NCBI RefSeq assembly: GCF_900115005.1
Contig: NZ_FOUY01000015.1
Span: forward strand, 62,001 to 126,000
Reading direction: 5' to 3'
Length of the DNA stretch: 64,000 nucleotides
Source of the DNA: Pseudonocardia ammonioxydans
GTDB taxonomy: Bacteria; Actinomycetota; Actinomycetes; Mycobacteriales; Pseudonocardiaceae
In this document: positions 51,780 to 60,273 of the stretch, piece after piece
Layout: each line of letters opens with the position of its first letter
Position numbering within the stretch: the stretch's first letter is position 1
Notes under the pieces: model-generated
The model's input: the letters and a program-made list of their open reading frames with translations, nothing else
Database searches by the model: none
What the model was told of the DNA's origin: nothing
Translations under genes and position numbers: made by a program

Positions 51780-52518
51780 GCCGGTCCGCCGCCCCGACCA
51801 GCAGCTCCACGTACTCCTCGCAGTGCTCCCGGCCGAGCCGGATCGTCGGCCCGCTGATCGTCAACGCCGCGGACACCGCGCCGGAGTGGTCGAAGACCGG
51901 GGCGGACAGGCCGGAACCCCCGTCGTCGCGTTCGGCCGTGGTGATCGCGAAGCCGTCGCGGTGGGTGTCGGTGAGCAGCACGCGCAGCCGGTCCGGGTCG
52001 GTGACCGTGTAGTCGGTGATCGTCTCCAGCGGTCCGGCCAGGACCTCCTCGGCCAGGACCGGGTCCCAGGCGAGCAGCACCCGCCCGGCCGACCCGGTGT
52101 GCAGCGGGACGATCTTGCCGACGTGCATCTCCCGGCGCAGCGCGTGCCGGGTCTCGGCCACCGCGACACAGACCCGGAAGGCCTTCTCCGCCCGGAACAG
52201 CGCCGCCGTCTCACCGGTCGTGTCGCGCAGCTCGCGCAGCACCGGACCGGCCAGCTCCAGCAGGTCGACACCCCGGGCGGCGGCACCGGCCCAGTAGGCC
52301 ATCCGCACTCCGATGCGGACCCGGTCGCCGACCCGGTCCAGCATGCCCTCGGCGACCATGTTGGACACCAGACGCTGCACCGTGGACGTCGGGATCCCGG
52401 TGGCCTGCTGGAGCTCGCCCAGGCTGAGCACCGGGCGCTGCAGGGTGAACGCGTCCAGGATGTCGGTGATCTTGCCGAGGACCAGCAGCGGTTTCGGCCC
52501 GCTCGGCTCGGTGGTCAC
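51745..52518 (-). CDS. IclR family transcriptional regulator
   Basis: A 257-residue regulator: winged helix-turn-helix [30 protein letters not shown] followed by the IclR effector domain ([59 protein letters not shown]). The GTG overlaps the xylulokinase stop (GTGA), so it is the second gene of that operon and probably regulates it. Its 3' end overlaps the convergent protease gene by 35 bases. Confidence 0.92.
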   Translation of the reverse strand: MTTEPSGPKPLLVLGKITDILDAFTLQRPVLSLGELQQATGIPTSTVQRLVSNMVAEGMLDRVGDRVRIGVRMAYWAGAAARGVDLLELAGPVLRELRDTTGETAALFRAEKAFRVCVAVAETRHALRREMHVGKIVPLHTGSAGRVLLAWDPVLAEEVLAGPLETITDYTVTDPDRLRVLLTDTHRDGFAITTAERDDGGSGLSAPVFDHSGAVSAALTISGPTIRLGREHCEEYVELLVGAADRLTRTLGGRPPA

Positions 52519-53921
52519 GAGTGGTCCCGGGACGCGCGGGCCAGGAACAGTCCGGCCGCCTCCCGGTAGCGCTCCCAGGCCTGCGGCGCGGGGTCGGTCT
52601 CGTAGCGGGCCGGTGCGGTCGGCGGCGACCACGACGGCGGCTCGTCCCCGCCGCGCAGTGCCCAGGCGGCCTGGCGCGCGGCGCCGTCGGCGACGTACTC
52701 GCCCGGCTCGGGCACCCGTACCGGCACCTCGAAGACCTGGGCGGCGATCCGGGCGACGGCCTCGGACCGGGCGGCGCCGCCGACCAGCGTCACCCCGGAG
52801 ACCGCGACCCCCTGCTCGCGCAGCGCCTCCAGACCGACCCGCTGGGCGAAGAGCATGCCCTCGACGGCCGCCCGCGCCAGGTTCTCGCGGGTCCCGGACG
52901 CCAGGGTCCACCCGTGCAGCGACCCGGTCGCGTCGGGCAGGTTCGGCGTCCGCTCGCCCTCCAGGTACGGCACGAGCACCAGCCCGCCCGCACCCGGCTG
53001 CGCCGCGAGCGCCAACCGGCCCAGTTCCTCGTGGTCCACCCCGAGCAGCCGGCAGGTCGCGTCGAGCACACGAGAGGCGTTGAGGGTGCAGGCCAGTGGC
53101 AGGTAGGCGCCGGTGGCGTCGGAGAAACCGGCGACGATCCCGGACGGGTCCTCCGCCCGCCGTGCCGAGCGGGCGAAGACCGTCCCGGAGGTGCCGAGGG
53201 AGACGACGACGTCGTCCCCGGCGTCGGCGCCCAGCCCGGCGGCGGCGTTGTCGCCCGCCCCGGCACCCACCACGATCCCGCCGGGCCCGGTGACCGACCC
53301 GGACGGGCCGAGCACCCGGGGCAGGGCCGCCGTCCGGCCGAAACCGCGTTCCAGCAGGTCGAGGCGGTAGTCGGTGCCGTCGTAGTAGCCGGTGCCGGAC
53401 GCGTCGGACCGGTCGGTCACCAGCTCGTCCAGCTCACCGCCGCCGAACCCGCGCAGCTTCCAGGTCAGCCAGTCGTGCGGCAGGCAGACCGCCGCCGTCC
53501 GCTCCGCGTGGTGCGGTTCGTGCGCCGCCAGCCAGCGCAGCTTGGCCAGCGTGATCGACGCGACCGGGACGACACCGGTCGCGTCCGCCCAGCCGTCGGC
53601 ACCCAGCTCCCGGACCAGCTCGTCCGCGGCACCGGCGGAGCGGGTGTCGTTCCACAGCAGGGCGTCGCGGACCACCGCGCCCGCGTCGTCCAGGCAGACC
53701 ATCCCGTGTTGCTGGCCGGCGACCGAGACCGCCTCGACGCCGTCGAGCCCACCCGCGTCGTCGAGGGCCTGCTGCAGGGCGGTCCACCAGGCCCGGGGAT
53801 CGACCTCGGTGCCGTCGGGGTGCGCGGCCCGCCCGGAGCGGACGAGCGCGCCCGTGTCGGCGTCCCGGACGACCACCTTGCACGACTGCGTGGACGAGTC
53901 CACGCCGAGCACCAGCGCCAT
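52515..53921 (-). CDS. xylB: Xylulokinase
   Basis: A 468-residue FGGY sugar kinase phosphorylating D-xylulose at O5 for the pentose phosphate pathway. Seen: [18 protein letters not shown] at the start, GQQHGMV at 69-75 (substrate His), ALLWNDTRS, the ATPase segment [14 protein letters not shown] with the catalytic Asp, [12 protein letters not shown] and [21 protein letters not shown] and WNDTR favour xylulokinase over glycerol or ribulose kinase. No isomerase or transporter lies in the operon, so xylulose may come from D-arabitol or xylitol oxidation elsewhere. Followed by its IclR-type regulator. Confidence 0.9.
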   Translation of the reverse strand: MALVLGVDSSTQSCKVVVRDADTGALVRSGRAAHPDGTEVDPRAWWTALQQALDDAGGLDGVEAVSVAGQQHGMVCLDDAGAVVRDALLWNDTRSAGAADELVRELGADGWADATGVVPVASITLAKLRWLAAHEPHHAERTAAVCLPHDWLTWKLRGFGGGELDELVTDRSDASGTGYYDGTDYRLDLLERGFGRTAALPRVLGPSGSVTGPGGIVVGAGAGDNAAAGLGADAGDDVVVSLGTSGTVFARSARRAEDPSGIVAGFSDATGAYLPLACTLNASRVLDATCRLLGVDHEELGRLALAAQPGAGGLVLVPYLEGERTPNLPDATGSLHGWTLASGTRENLARAAVEGMLFAQRVGLEALREQGVAVSGVTLVGGAARSEAVARIAAQVFEVPVRVPEPGEYVADGAARQAAWALRGGDEPPSWSPPTAPARYETDPAPQAWERYREAAGLFLARASRDHS

Positions 53922-53994
53922 GTCCCCAGACTGCCATCGCGGCACCCCCGCGCGGCGGGCGGCACACGCTCCTGATCGGTGCCAGGGTGGACCC

Positions 53995-54186
53995 ATGAGC
54001 GACGAGCAATGGTTCTACTGCCTCAAGCACAACACGGTGGAGACGAAGGACGGCTGTCGTGCCGCGGACCGGCTCGGGCCCTACCCGGACCGCGAGACCG
54101 CCGCGCGCGCCCTCGAGATCGCGCGCGAGCGGACCGAGGCCGAGGACCGCAAGGACCGGCGCTGGGCCGGCGGGGACGACGACTAG
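53995..54186 (+). CDS. Small conserved actinobacterial protein of unknown function
   Basis: A 63-residue protein, [49 protein letters not shown], with two cysteines and a [13 protein letters not shown] helix reminiscent of a SPOR-like half. Proteins of this size and pattern are common in actinobacteria; no function known. A CAGGGT hexamer lies six bases before the ATG, and there is no ribosome-binding site. An SDR gene starts ten bases after its stop. Confidence 0.78.
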   Translation: MSDEQWFYCLKHNTVETKDGCRAADRLGPYPDRETAARALEIARERTEAEDRKDRRWAGGDDD

Positions 54187-54189
54187 CGT
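54184..54189 (+). promoter_or_regulatory. Probable leaderless -10 of the SDR gene
   Basis: TAGCGT, overlapping the preceding stop, lies seven bases before the ATG at 54197. Same hexamer and spacing as before the two VOC genes. Confidence 0.4.
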
Positions 54190-54196
54190 CACCCGC

Positions 54197-54946
54197 ATGG
54201 GAGACGATCACAGGGTTGTCGTCGTCACCGGCGGCAGCCGGGGCATCGGACGCGAGGCGTGCCGGGCGTTCGCGGCACGCGGGGACACCGTCGTCGTCGC
54301 GAGCCGGAAGGCCGAGGCGTGCACGGCGCTGGCCGCGGAGCTGACCGCCGAGTTCGGCACACGGGCGCTCGGCGTGGGCTGCCACGTCGGGCGCTGGTCG
54401 GACTGCGACGCGCTCGTCGACCGGGTGCTCGAGGAGTTCGGCCGGGTCGACGTGCTGGTCAACAACGCCGGGATGTCGCCGCTGTACGGCTCGCTCACCG
54501 AGGTCACCGAGGAGCTGTTCGACAAGGTCCTCGCGGTGAACCTGCGCGGTGCGTTCCGGCTCGGTGCGCGCTGCGGCGAGCTCATGGCCGCCGCCAGCGG
54601 CGGCGCGATCGTCAACGTCTCGTCGGTGGCCGCGGTCGTGCCGAACCCGCGCGAGCTGCCGTACGCGGCGGCGAAGGCCGGGCTGAACGCGCTCACCGTC
54701 GGCCTGGCCCGGGCGTACGCGCCGTCGGTACGGGTCAACACGGTCATGCCCGGGCCGATTCGCACCGACATCGCCGACCACTGGACCGACGAGTTCCGCG
54801 AGGCCGTGCGGACCGACGTCCCGGCCGGGCGGGTCGGCGAGGCGGCCGAGGTGGTCGGCGCGATCCTCTACCTCACCGGCCCGGACGCCGGCTACACCAC
54901 CGGCGCCACGATCAAGGTGGACGGCGGCATGGCCTGGCACCCGTGA
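54197..54946 (+). CDS. Short-chain dehydrogenase/reductase
   Basis: A 249-residue classical SDR with all motifs: VVTGGSRGIGREA (cofactor), NNAGMSP, catalytic Ser in IVNVSSVAAV, Tyr-x-x-x-Lys in LPYAAAKAGL, and the closing TTGATIKVDGGMAW. Cofactor preference and substrate are not readable, though the Arg-Lys after the second strand (VASRKAEA) suits NADP(H). Converges with a P450 gene; both stops lie in a 40-bp palindrome. Confidence 0.92.
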   Translation: MGDDHRVVVVTGGSRGIGREACRAFAARGDTVVVASRKAEACTALAAELTAEFGTRALGVGCHVGRWSDCDALVDRVLEEFGRVDVLVNNAGMSPLYGSLTEVTEELFDKVLAVNLRGAFRLGARCGELMAAASGGAIVNVSSVAAVVPNPRELPYAAAKAGLNALTVGLARAYAPSVRVNTVMPGPIRTDIADHWTDEFREAVRTDVPAGRVGEAAEVVGAILYLTGPDAGYTTGATIKVDGGMAWHP

Positions 54947-54982
54947 GTGGTTTTCGCGGTCCAGGCCACGGTTGTCACTCAC
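54943..54982. repeat. 40-bp palindromic element, copy B (bidirectional terminator-like)
   Basis: GTGAGTGG and the imperfect complement GTCACTCAC flank a CGCGGTC...CCACGG inner stem. The length is identical to that of the element at 23062-23101, with about 25 of 40 positions the same. It contains the TGA of the SDR gene and the TGA of the P450 gene. Confidence 0.7.
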
Positions 54983-56411
54983 GGGGGCGGAGGGTGACCG
55001 GGATGCCGCCCACCGGCACCGGCAGCGAGGTGTTGTCCCAGCGCAGCCGGTAGGCGGGATCGACGGTCCAGCGATACCGGCGCAGCATCTCGTGCAGGAT
55101 CGCGGTGACCTCGAGCGTGCCGAAGTGCAGGCCGATGCACTTGTGCACGCCGCCGCCGAACGGGATCCAGGCGTCCCGGTCGGAGCGGTCCTCGCGGCGG
55201 TCCGGGCCGAACCGCTCGGGGTCGAACCGCTCCGGGTCGCTCCAGCAGGAGCGGTCGTAGTGGTTCACCGCCTGCGCGACGATGACCCGGGTACCCGCCG
55301 GCAGGTGATGGCCCACGACGGTGGTGTCCTTCTCCGCGGTGCGCATCACCACCGGCACCGGCGCGTCCATCCGCAGCGCCTCCCTGATCACCAGGTCCAG
55401 GGAGGTCAGCGAGCGCAGGGCGGCGACGTCGGGGATCCCGTCGCCGAGCGCGTCGGACTCGGCGCGGCAGCGTTCCTGCCACTCCGGGTTGCGCGCGAGG
55501 TGGTACGCCGCCGACGCCGCCGTGGTGGTGGAGGTGTCGTGCGCGGCCATCATCAGGAAGATCATGTGGTTGACGACGTCGTCGTCGGAGAACTGCTCGC
55601 CGTCGTCGGTGCGCGCGTGGCACAGCGCGGAGAACAGGTCGGTGCCGTTGCCGGCCCGCTTGGCGGCGATGTTGGCCCGGAACCAGTCCTCCAGCAGGGC
55701 CCGCCCGCGCAGGCCGCGCCGCCAGCGGGTCCCGGGCAGGTCCTTGCGGACGAACGCGTTGGCCGCGCGCACGCAGTCGACGAACGCCCGGTTCACGGCC
55801 TCCGCATCGGGACCCGAGCGGGCGTCCATGAACACCGCCTGCGCGACGTCGAGCGTGAGCCGCTTGAGCGCCGGGTAGAGACGCAGGTCCCCGCCCCAGG
55901 TCGGGAGCACCTCGCGCACCACCGGGGTGGTGGCCGCGACGTAGCTCTCGATCCGGTCCGCGGTGAACGCCTGCTGCATGATCCGCCGGTGCGCGCGGTG
56001 CTCGTCGAAGTCGAGCAGCATCAGGCCGCGGTGGAAGAACTCGCCGACCATGGACCGCCAGCCCTCCTGGGAGAACGCCTTGTCCCGGTTGGTCAGCACC
56101 TCACGGGTCGCGGCCGGGCCGGTCACGATGACCGCGCGCCCGACCGGCGAGCGCATCCACCACAGTGGACCGAGCTTCTCGGTGCGGGCCCGGGTGAACC
56201 GGTGCCCGTACCGGATGTAGGACACCGCGTGCCCGAGCAGGGGCAGGCCGTCGTCGCCCGGGATCTCGCGCAGGCCCTCCGGGGCCGGGGCGAACGGGGC
56301 CGGGTTGCGACCGTGCACCCCGCTGTCGAGCAGGGTGCGGTCCACCCGCTCCGGGGCGGGCAGGGTCAGCACCGAGGACCAGCGTTCACGGGCGTGCTGT
56401 ACCAGGCTCAC
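54975..56411 (-). CDS. Cytochrome P450
   Basis: A 478-residue P450. The haem-binding loop is FGGGVHKCIGLHFG with Cys425; the ExxR motif is in VIREALRMD; the I-helix reads MMAAHDTSTTT with the acid-alcohol pair; the PERF region is DPERFDPERFG. The sequence is longer at the N-terminus than many soluble actinobacterial P450s but has no membrane anchor, and resembles sterol- or fatty-acid-type CYPs more than antibiotic ones. The GTG follows AAGGAGG. Divergent from a TetR gene that probably represses it. No ferredoxin gene is adjacent. Confidence 0.92.
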   Translation of the reverse strand: MSLVQHARERWSSVLTLPAPERVDRTLLDSGVHGRNPAPFAPAPEGLREIPGDDGLPLLGHAVSYIRYGHRFTRARTEKLGPLWWMRSPVGRAVIVTGPAATREVLTNRDKAFSQEGWRSMVGEFFHRGLMLLDFDEHRAHRRIMQQAFTADRIESYVAATTPVVREVLPTWGGDLRLYPALKRLTLDVAQAVFMDARSGPDAEAVNRAFVDCVRAANAFVRKDLPGTRWRRGLRGRALLEDWFRANIAAKRAGNGTDLFSALCHARTDDGEQFSDDDVVNHMIFLMMAAHDTSTTTAASAAYHLARNPEWQERCRAESDALGDGIPDVAALRSLTSLDLVIREALRMDAPVPVVMRTAEKDTTVVGHHLPAGTRVIVAQAVNHYDRSCWSDPERFDPERFGPDRREDRSDRDAWIPFGGGVHKCIGLHFGTLEVTAILHEMLRRYRWTVDPAYRLRWDNTSLPVPVGGIPVTLRPRE

Positions 56412-56458
56412 GGGACGTGCCTCCTTGCCGTCGACCACCGTGGTCGCTCGCCAAGTTA

Positions 56459-56509
56459 GACACATATGAGGAAAGTGTCCAGACGGTTGACGAGACATGC
56501 CACAATGTC
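56459..56509. promoter_or_regulatory. Two inverted repeats in the P450/TetR divergent promoter
   Basis: GACAC (56459-56463) with GTGTC (56475-56479), and GACAT (56494-56498) with ATGTC (56505-56509), form two repeats with related half-sites in an AT-rich intergenic patch. They fit TetR-type operators controlling both genes. The second lies just before the preferred TetR start. Confidence 0.4.
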
Positions 56510-56513
56510 GACG

Positions 56514-57074
56514 ATGGAGCGGCGATCGATGGCCCGGCGGGCGCGGGACGACCTGCGCACCGAGGTGCTCGACGTGGCCGAACGGCTCGCCGTCGCCGGG
56601 GACCGGCTCTCGATGCCCGAGATCGCCCGCCGGGTCGGGGTCAGCCGGCAGACGCTCTACAGCGAGTTCGGCGACCGGGACGGTCTCGCCGCCGCGCTGG
56701 TGCTGCGGGCCACCGACGAGTTCCTCGACCGGATCATCTCCGCCCTCGACGGCGAGGCCGACCTGCACGCCGCGTGGGTGGCCGCGGCCGGTGCCGCGCT
56801 GACCGAGGCGTCGGTGAACCCGCTGGTGAAAGCCCTGCTGACGGGGGCGCCGTCGGCGTTCGGGGACCGCTCCGGGCCGATCGTGGCCGCCGCCACCGAG
56901 CGGGCCGCGGGCTACCTGCGCCGGTCCCGCCCGGACCTGCCCGACGACGACGTCGACCTCGCCGCCGACACCGTCACCCGGCTGGTCGTCAGCCACCTCG
57001 TGCTGCCCGGCGGACCGGCCGAGCTGGTGGCCGAGAAGATCGCCACGGTGGTGCTGCGGATCCTGCGGGTCTGA
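56514..57074 (+). CDS. TetR family transcriptional regulator
   Basis: A 186-residue repressor: helix-turn-helix TEVLDVAERLAVAGDRLSMPEIARRVGVSRQTLYSEFGDRDGLAAALV, then an all-helical ligand domain with the C-terminal region LVVSHLVLPGGPAELVAEKIATVVL. Several ATG codons are in frame (56466, 56505, 56514, 56529); 56514 is preferred because earlier ones lie within the operator-like repeats. It diverges from the P450 gene, its likely target. Confidence 0.88.
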   Translation: MERRSMARRARDDLRTEVLDVAERLAVAGDRLSMPEIARRVGVSRQTLYSEFGDRDGLAAALVLRATDEFLDRIISALDGEADLHAAWVAAAGAALTEASVNPLVKALLTGAPSAFGDRSGPIVAAATERAAGYLRRSRPDLPDDDVDLAADTVTRLVVSHLVLPGGPAELVAEKIATVVLRILRV

Positions 57075-57091
57075 ACGCGCGCCGGGCGCGG

Positions 57092-57742
57092 TCAGGACCC
57101 GACGATCAGCACGTGCAGGGTGCGCGGGCCGTGCACGCCCTCCACCCGGTCCAGCTCGATGTCGCTGGTGGCGCTCGGGCCGCTGATCCAGGTGTGGGGC
57201 CGGACCGGGTCGAGCGCGGCGACCGCCTCGGGGACCGCGGGCACCACCTGGTCGGCCCGGACCATGCAGACGTGCAGGTCCGGGACCAGGGTCGCGGCCC
57301 GGCGGCCCTGCCCCTCGCCGTGGTCGAGGACGATCGTGCCGGTGTCGGCGATCCCGACCGCGGCCGTCGACAGCACCCCGTCGCAGCGGTCCAGCTCGGA
57401 CACCGCGACGTCCGGCCCGTCGTGGACGACCTCGACGTCATCCGGCACCCACTCCGGCGGGAACCCCGGCGGCACCAGGATCCGCAGCGGGCCGGCCCCG
57501 GCCGACGGCTCCCGGCCCCGCAGCGCCGCCGCCACCTGCTGCACGACCGTCGACGAGGTCGCCCGCTCGACGACGGCCCGATAGTCCGCGACCCGCTCGG
57601 CGAACAGGTCCACGACCTCCTCGCGCGACCGGTCGCGCTCCGGGGCCGGGCGGACGACCGCGACGTCGAGCACCGGCTCGACGTCGGGCACGTCGGCCAG
57701 CGCCCGGCGGGCCTTCTGCAGGATCGCCTCGCGCGCGCTCAC
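57092..57742 (-). CDS. lutC: L-lactate utilisation protein LutC (LUD domain)
   Basis: A 216-residue LUD-domain protein, third subunit of the LutABC iron-sulfur L-lactate dehydrogenase system that oxidises lactate to pyruvate. Seen: SAREAILQKARRAL at the start, SELDRCDGVLSTAAVGIADTGTIVLDHGEGQGRRAATLVPDLHVCMV and HTWISGPSATSDIELDRVEGVHGPR at the end, the typical LutC core. Its GTG overlaps the LutB stop (GTGA). Seventeen bases separate it from the convergent TetR gene. Confidence 0.93.
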   Translation of the reverse strand: MSAREAILQKARRALADVPDVEPVLDVAVVRPAPERDRSREEVVDLFAERVADYRAVVERATSSTVVQQVAAALRGREPSAGAGPLRILVPPGFPPEWVPDDVEVVHDGPDVAVSELDRCDGVLSTAAVGIADTGTIVLDHGEGQGRRAATLVPDLHVCMVRADQVVPAVPEAVAALDPVRPHTWISGPSATSDIELDRVEGVHGPRTLHVLIVGS

Positions 57743-59346
57743 GCCTCGTCCCTTCCGCCGGAGGTGTCGTCGGTCCGGCTCGAGTCGCCCACGGTGTCGT
57801 CGGTCCGGCTGCGATCGCCGGCTGTGTCGTCGGTCCGGCTGCGATCGCCGGCTGTCTCCTCGGTCCGGCTCCGGCCGCCGTCCGTCCGCTTCCACCAGGA
57901 CCGGAACGACTCCTCGGCGGGGATCGGGATGTCGCGGGAGTCCGACCAGGCGCTCGCCGGTCCGGGCAGTGCACCGAGCACGGCCCGCCCGCCCGGGGCG
58001 GAGCGGCCCAGCTTCGCGGCGAGCTTCCCGCCGAGCCCGGCGGCCTTCTCGGCGGCGCCGGTGCGTCCGGCCGAGGACAGGGTCCACGACGCGGCCTTCA
58101 TCGCCATGTCCTGCACCGACGGGAGCCGCGCGGCCTCCTGGTGGGCCTCGACGACCTCCCCGCGCAGGTGCACGAGCACCTCGGGGATGTCGATGCGGAC
58201 CGGGCAGACCTCGAAGCAGGCCCCGCACAGGCTGGAGGCGTAGGGCAGGGAGTCGGTCTGCGGGTCCGAGCCGACACCGCGCAGCTGCGGGGTGAGGATC
58301 GCGCCGATCGGGCCGGGGTAGACCGAGCCGTAGGCGTGGCCGCCGGTGCGCTCGTAGACCGGGCACACGTTGAGGCAGGCCGAGCAGCGGATGCAGCGCA
58401 GCGCCTGGCGTCCGGTGGGGTCGGCGAGGACGTCGGTGCGGCCGTTGTCGAGCAGCACGACGTGGACCTCCTGGGGGCCGTCGCCGGGGGTGACACCGGT
58501 CCAGGTGGAGGTGTAGGGGTTCATCCGCTCGCCGGTGGAGGAGCGCGGCAGCAGCTGCAGCATCACATCCAAGTCCTGGAAGGTCGGCAGCACCTTCTCG
58601 ATGCCGACCACGGAGACGAGGACCTCGGGCAGGGTCAGGCACATCCGGCCGTTGCCCTCGGACTCGACGACGGTCAGCGTGCCGGTCTCGGCGACGGCGA
58701 AGTTCGCGCCGGAGACGGCGACCTTGGCGCGCAGGAACTTCTCCCGCAGGTGGGCGCGGGCGGCGGCGGCGAGCTGCCGGGGCTCGTCGGTGAGGTCGTC
58801 GGGGGCGGCGCGGCCGGCGTTGCCCATCTCGCGCAGGAAGATCTCGCGGATCTCGGCGCGGTTGCGGTGGATGGCGGGGACGAGGATGTGGCTGGGCAGG
58901 TCGTCGCCGAGTTGGACGATCAGTTCGGCGAGGTCGGTCTCCCAGGCGTGGATGCCGGCGGCCTCGAGGGCGTCGTTGAGTTCGATCTCCTGGGTGGCCA
59001 TCGACTTGACCTTGACGACCTCGTCGGTGGCGTGCCGGCGGGCGATGTCGACGACGATGGCGTTGGCCTCGGTGGCGTCGCGGGCCCAGTGCACGGTCGC
59101 GCCGGCGGCGGTCAGGGAGCGTTCGAGCTGTTCGAGGTAGTCGGGCAGGTGGCGCAGTACCCGGTTCTTGATCGCTTCGCCGGCCAGGCGCAGCTGTTCC
59201 CACTCGTCGACCTCGCCGACGACGCCGGCGCGTTTGGTGCGGATGGTGCCGGTGGCGTGGGCGAGGTTGCGGCGCAGCTGGGAGTCCTCCAGCGCCTCGC
59301 GGGCCGCGTCCGGGAACGCGGGCGTGCCGAGGAACGTGCCGCTCAT
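57739..59346 (-). CDS. lutB: Iron-sulfur L-lactate dehydrogenase subunit LutB
   Basis: A 535-residue LUD plus ferredoxin-type protein. The N-terminal LUD half has KVKSMATQEIELNDALEAAG and VAETGTLTVVESEGNGRMCLTLP; two [4Fe-4S] motifs follow, CIRCSACLNVCPVY from Cys318 and CGACFEVCPVRI from Cys374. Length is greater than the roughly 470-480 usual residues because of a C-terminal tail of four ten-residue repeats (RSRTDDTAGD type) encoded by a 30-bp minisatellite. The ATG follows CAGGAGG and overlaps the LutA stop (ATGA). Electrons probably pass to the respiratory chain. Confidence 0.94.
   Translation of the reverse strand: MSGTFLGTPAFPDAAREALEDSQLRRNLAHATGTIRTKRAGVVGEVDEWEQLRLAGEAIKNRVLRHLPDYLEQLERSLTAAGATVHWARDATEANAIVVDIARRHATDEVVKVKSMATQEIELNDALEAAGIHAWETDLAELIVQLGDDLPSHILVPAIHRNRAEIREIFLREMGNAGRAAPDDLTDEPRQLAAAARAHLREKFLRAKVAVSGANFAVAETGTLTVVESEGNGRMCLTLPEVLVSVVGIEKVLPTFQDLDVMLQLLPRSSTGERMNPYTSTWTGVTPGDGPQEVHVVLLDNGRTDVLADPTGRQALRCIRCSACLNVCPVYERTGGHAYGSVYPGPIGAILTPQLRGVGSDPQTDSLPYASSLCGACFEVCPVRIDIPEVLVHLRGEVVEAHQEAARLPSVQDMAMKAASWTLSSAGRTGAAEKAAGLGGKLAAKLGRSAPGGRAVLGALPGPASAWSDSRDIPIPAEESFRSWWKRTDGGRSRTEETAGDRSRTDDTAGDRSRTDDTVGDSSRTDDTSGGRDEA
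57751..57870 (-). repeat. 30-bp tandem repeat, four units, in the 3' end of lutB
   Basis: Units start at 57751, 57781, 57811 and 57841, with the core GTGTCGTCGGTCCGGCTGCG. They encode RSRTEETAGD, RSRTDDTAGD, RSRTDDTVGD and SSRTDDTSGG immediately before the stop. The period is a multiple of three, so copy number can vary in frame. Confidence 0.88.
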
Positions 59347-60155
59347 CGGTGGGCCTCCTGGTTCTGCGGTGTGGCGCTGCCGATGCTGATCGGGTCCGCG
59401 GAGCGCTCGTCGCGGCGTTCGACGACCCGCTCGGTGGAGGCGAGGATCTCGGCCAGGTGCATCACCCGCACCCCGGAGCGCTGCCGGGACAGCAGTCCGC
59501 CGATGTGGGTCAGGCAGGAGTTGTCGCCGGCGACGAGGACCTCGGCGCCGGTGGTGCGGACGTGGTGGGCCTTGTCGTTGCCCATCGCGATGGAGGTCTC
59601 GGCGTTCTTCACCGCGAACGTGCCGCCGAAACCGCAGCACTCGGCGGCGCCGGGTAGGTCGAGCAGGGTGAGTCCGCGGACCGCGCGCAGCAGCCGGGCC
59701 GGGCGGTCGCCGACGCCGAGCATCCGCAGCGAGTGGCAGGTCGGGTGGTAGGTGACCCGGTGCGGGAAGTAGGCGCCGACGTCGGTGACGCCGAGGACGT
59801 CGACCAGGTACTCGGTCAGCTCGTAGGCCGGTGGGGCGTTCTCGACGCCGCGCACCAGGCCGGGATCACCGGAGCGCTCGGCGACCAGGCCGTGCTGGTG
59901 CCGCACCGACCCGGCACACGACCCGGACGGCACGATGATCGCGTCGCACCCGTCGAACGCCTCGAGGTGGTTGCGCACCAGCGGGACGGCGTCGGCGAGG
60001 TAGCCGGTGTTGACCATCGGCTGCCCGCAGCAGGTCTGCGCGGCGGGGAACTCGACGTCGACACCGAGCCGCCGCAGCAGGGTGACGACGGCCTTGCCGG
60101 TGTCCGGGAACAGGGCGTCGTTGAGGCAGGTGACCATCAGGCCGACGCGTGGCAT
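59343..60155 (-). CDS. lutA: L-lactate dehydrogenase subunit LutA (CCG domain)
   Basis: A 270-residue protein with the two cysteine-rich CCG motifs of LutA/GlpC proteins: AAQTCCGQPMVNTG in the first half and GAAECCGFGGTFAV in the second, with additional Cys in PSGSCAGSVRHQH and YHPTCHSLRML. It is first gene of lutABC, each gene overlapping the next by four bases. Two TGGTC-N-GACCA operators upstream and a divergent FadR-type gene indicate lactate-responsive control. Confidence 0.94.
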   Translation of the reverse strand: MPRVGLMVTCLNDALFPDTGKAVVTLLRRLGVDVEFPAAQTCCGQPMVNTGYLADAVPLVRNHLEAFDGCDAIIVPSGSCAGSVRHQHGLVAERSGDPGLVRGVENAPPAYELTEYLVDVLGVTDVGAYFPHRVTYHPTCHSLRMLGVGDRPARLLRAVRGLTLLDLPGAAECCGFGGTFAVKNAETSIAMGNDKAHHVRTTGAEVLVAGDNSCLTHIGGLLSRQRSGVRVMHLAEILASTERVVERRDERSADPISIGSATPQNQEAHR

Positions 60156-60187
60156 GGGGCCTCCGTGTTGTGGTGGGCGGAGGGGTG

Positions 60188-60220
60188 TGGTCCGACCAAG
60201 GTAGCGCTATGGTCGGACCA
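60188..60220. promoter_or_regulatory. Paired operators of the lactate regulator between lutA and its FadR gene
   Basis: TGGTCCGACCA (60188-60198) and its exact reverse complement TGGTCGGACCA (60210-60220) lie with centres 22 bases apart, two helical turns. TGGTnnGACCA-type sites are those of FadR/LldR regulators. Placed to control both divergent transcripts. Confidence 0.72.
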
Positions 60221-60273
60221 GGACAACTCGGATCCGATGCCGCGGCGCGCGACCGCCGGCCTAGGGGGACGAC

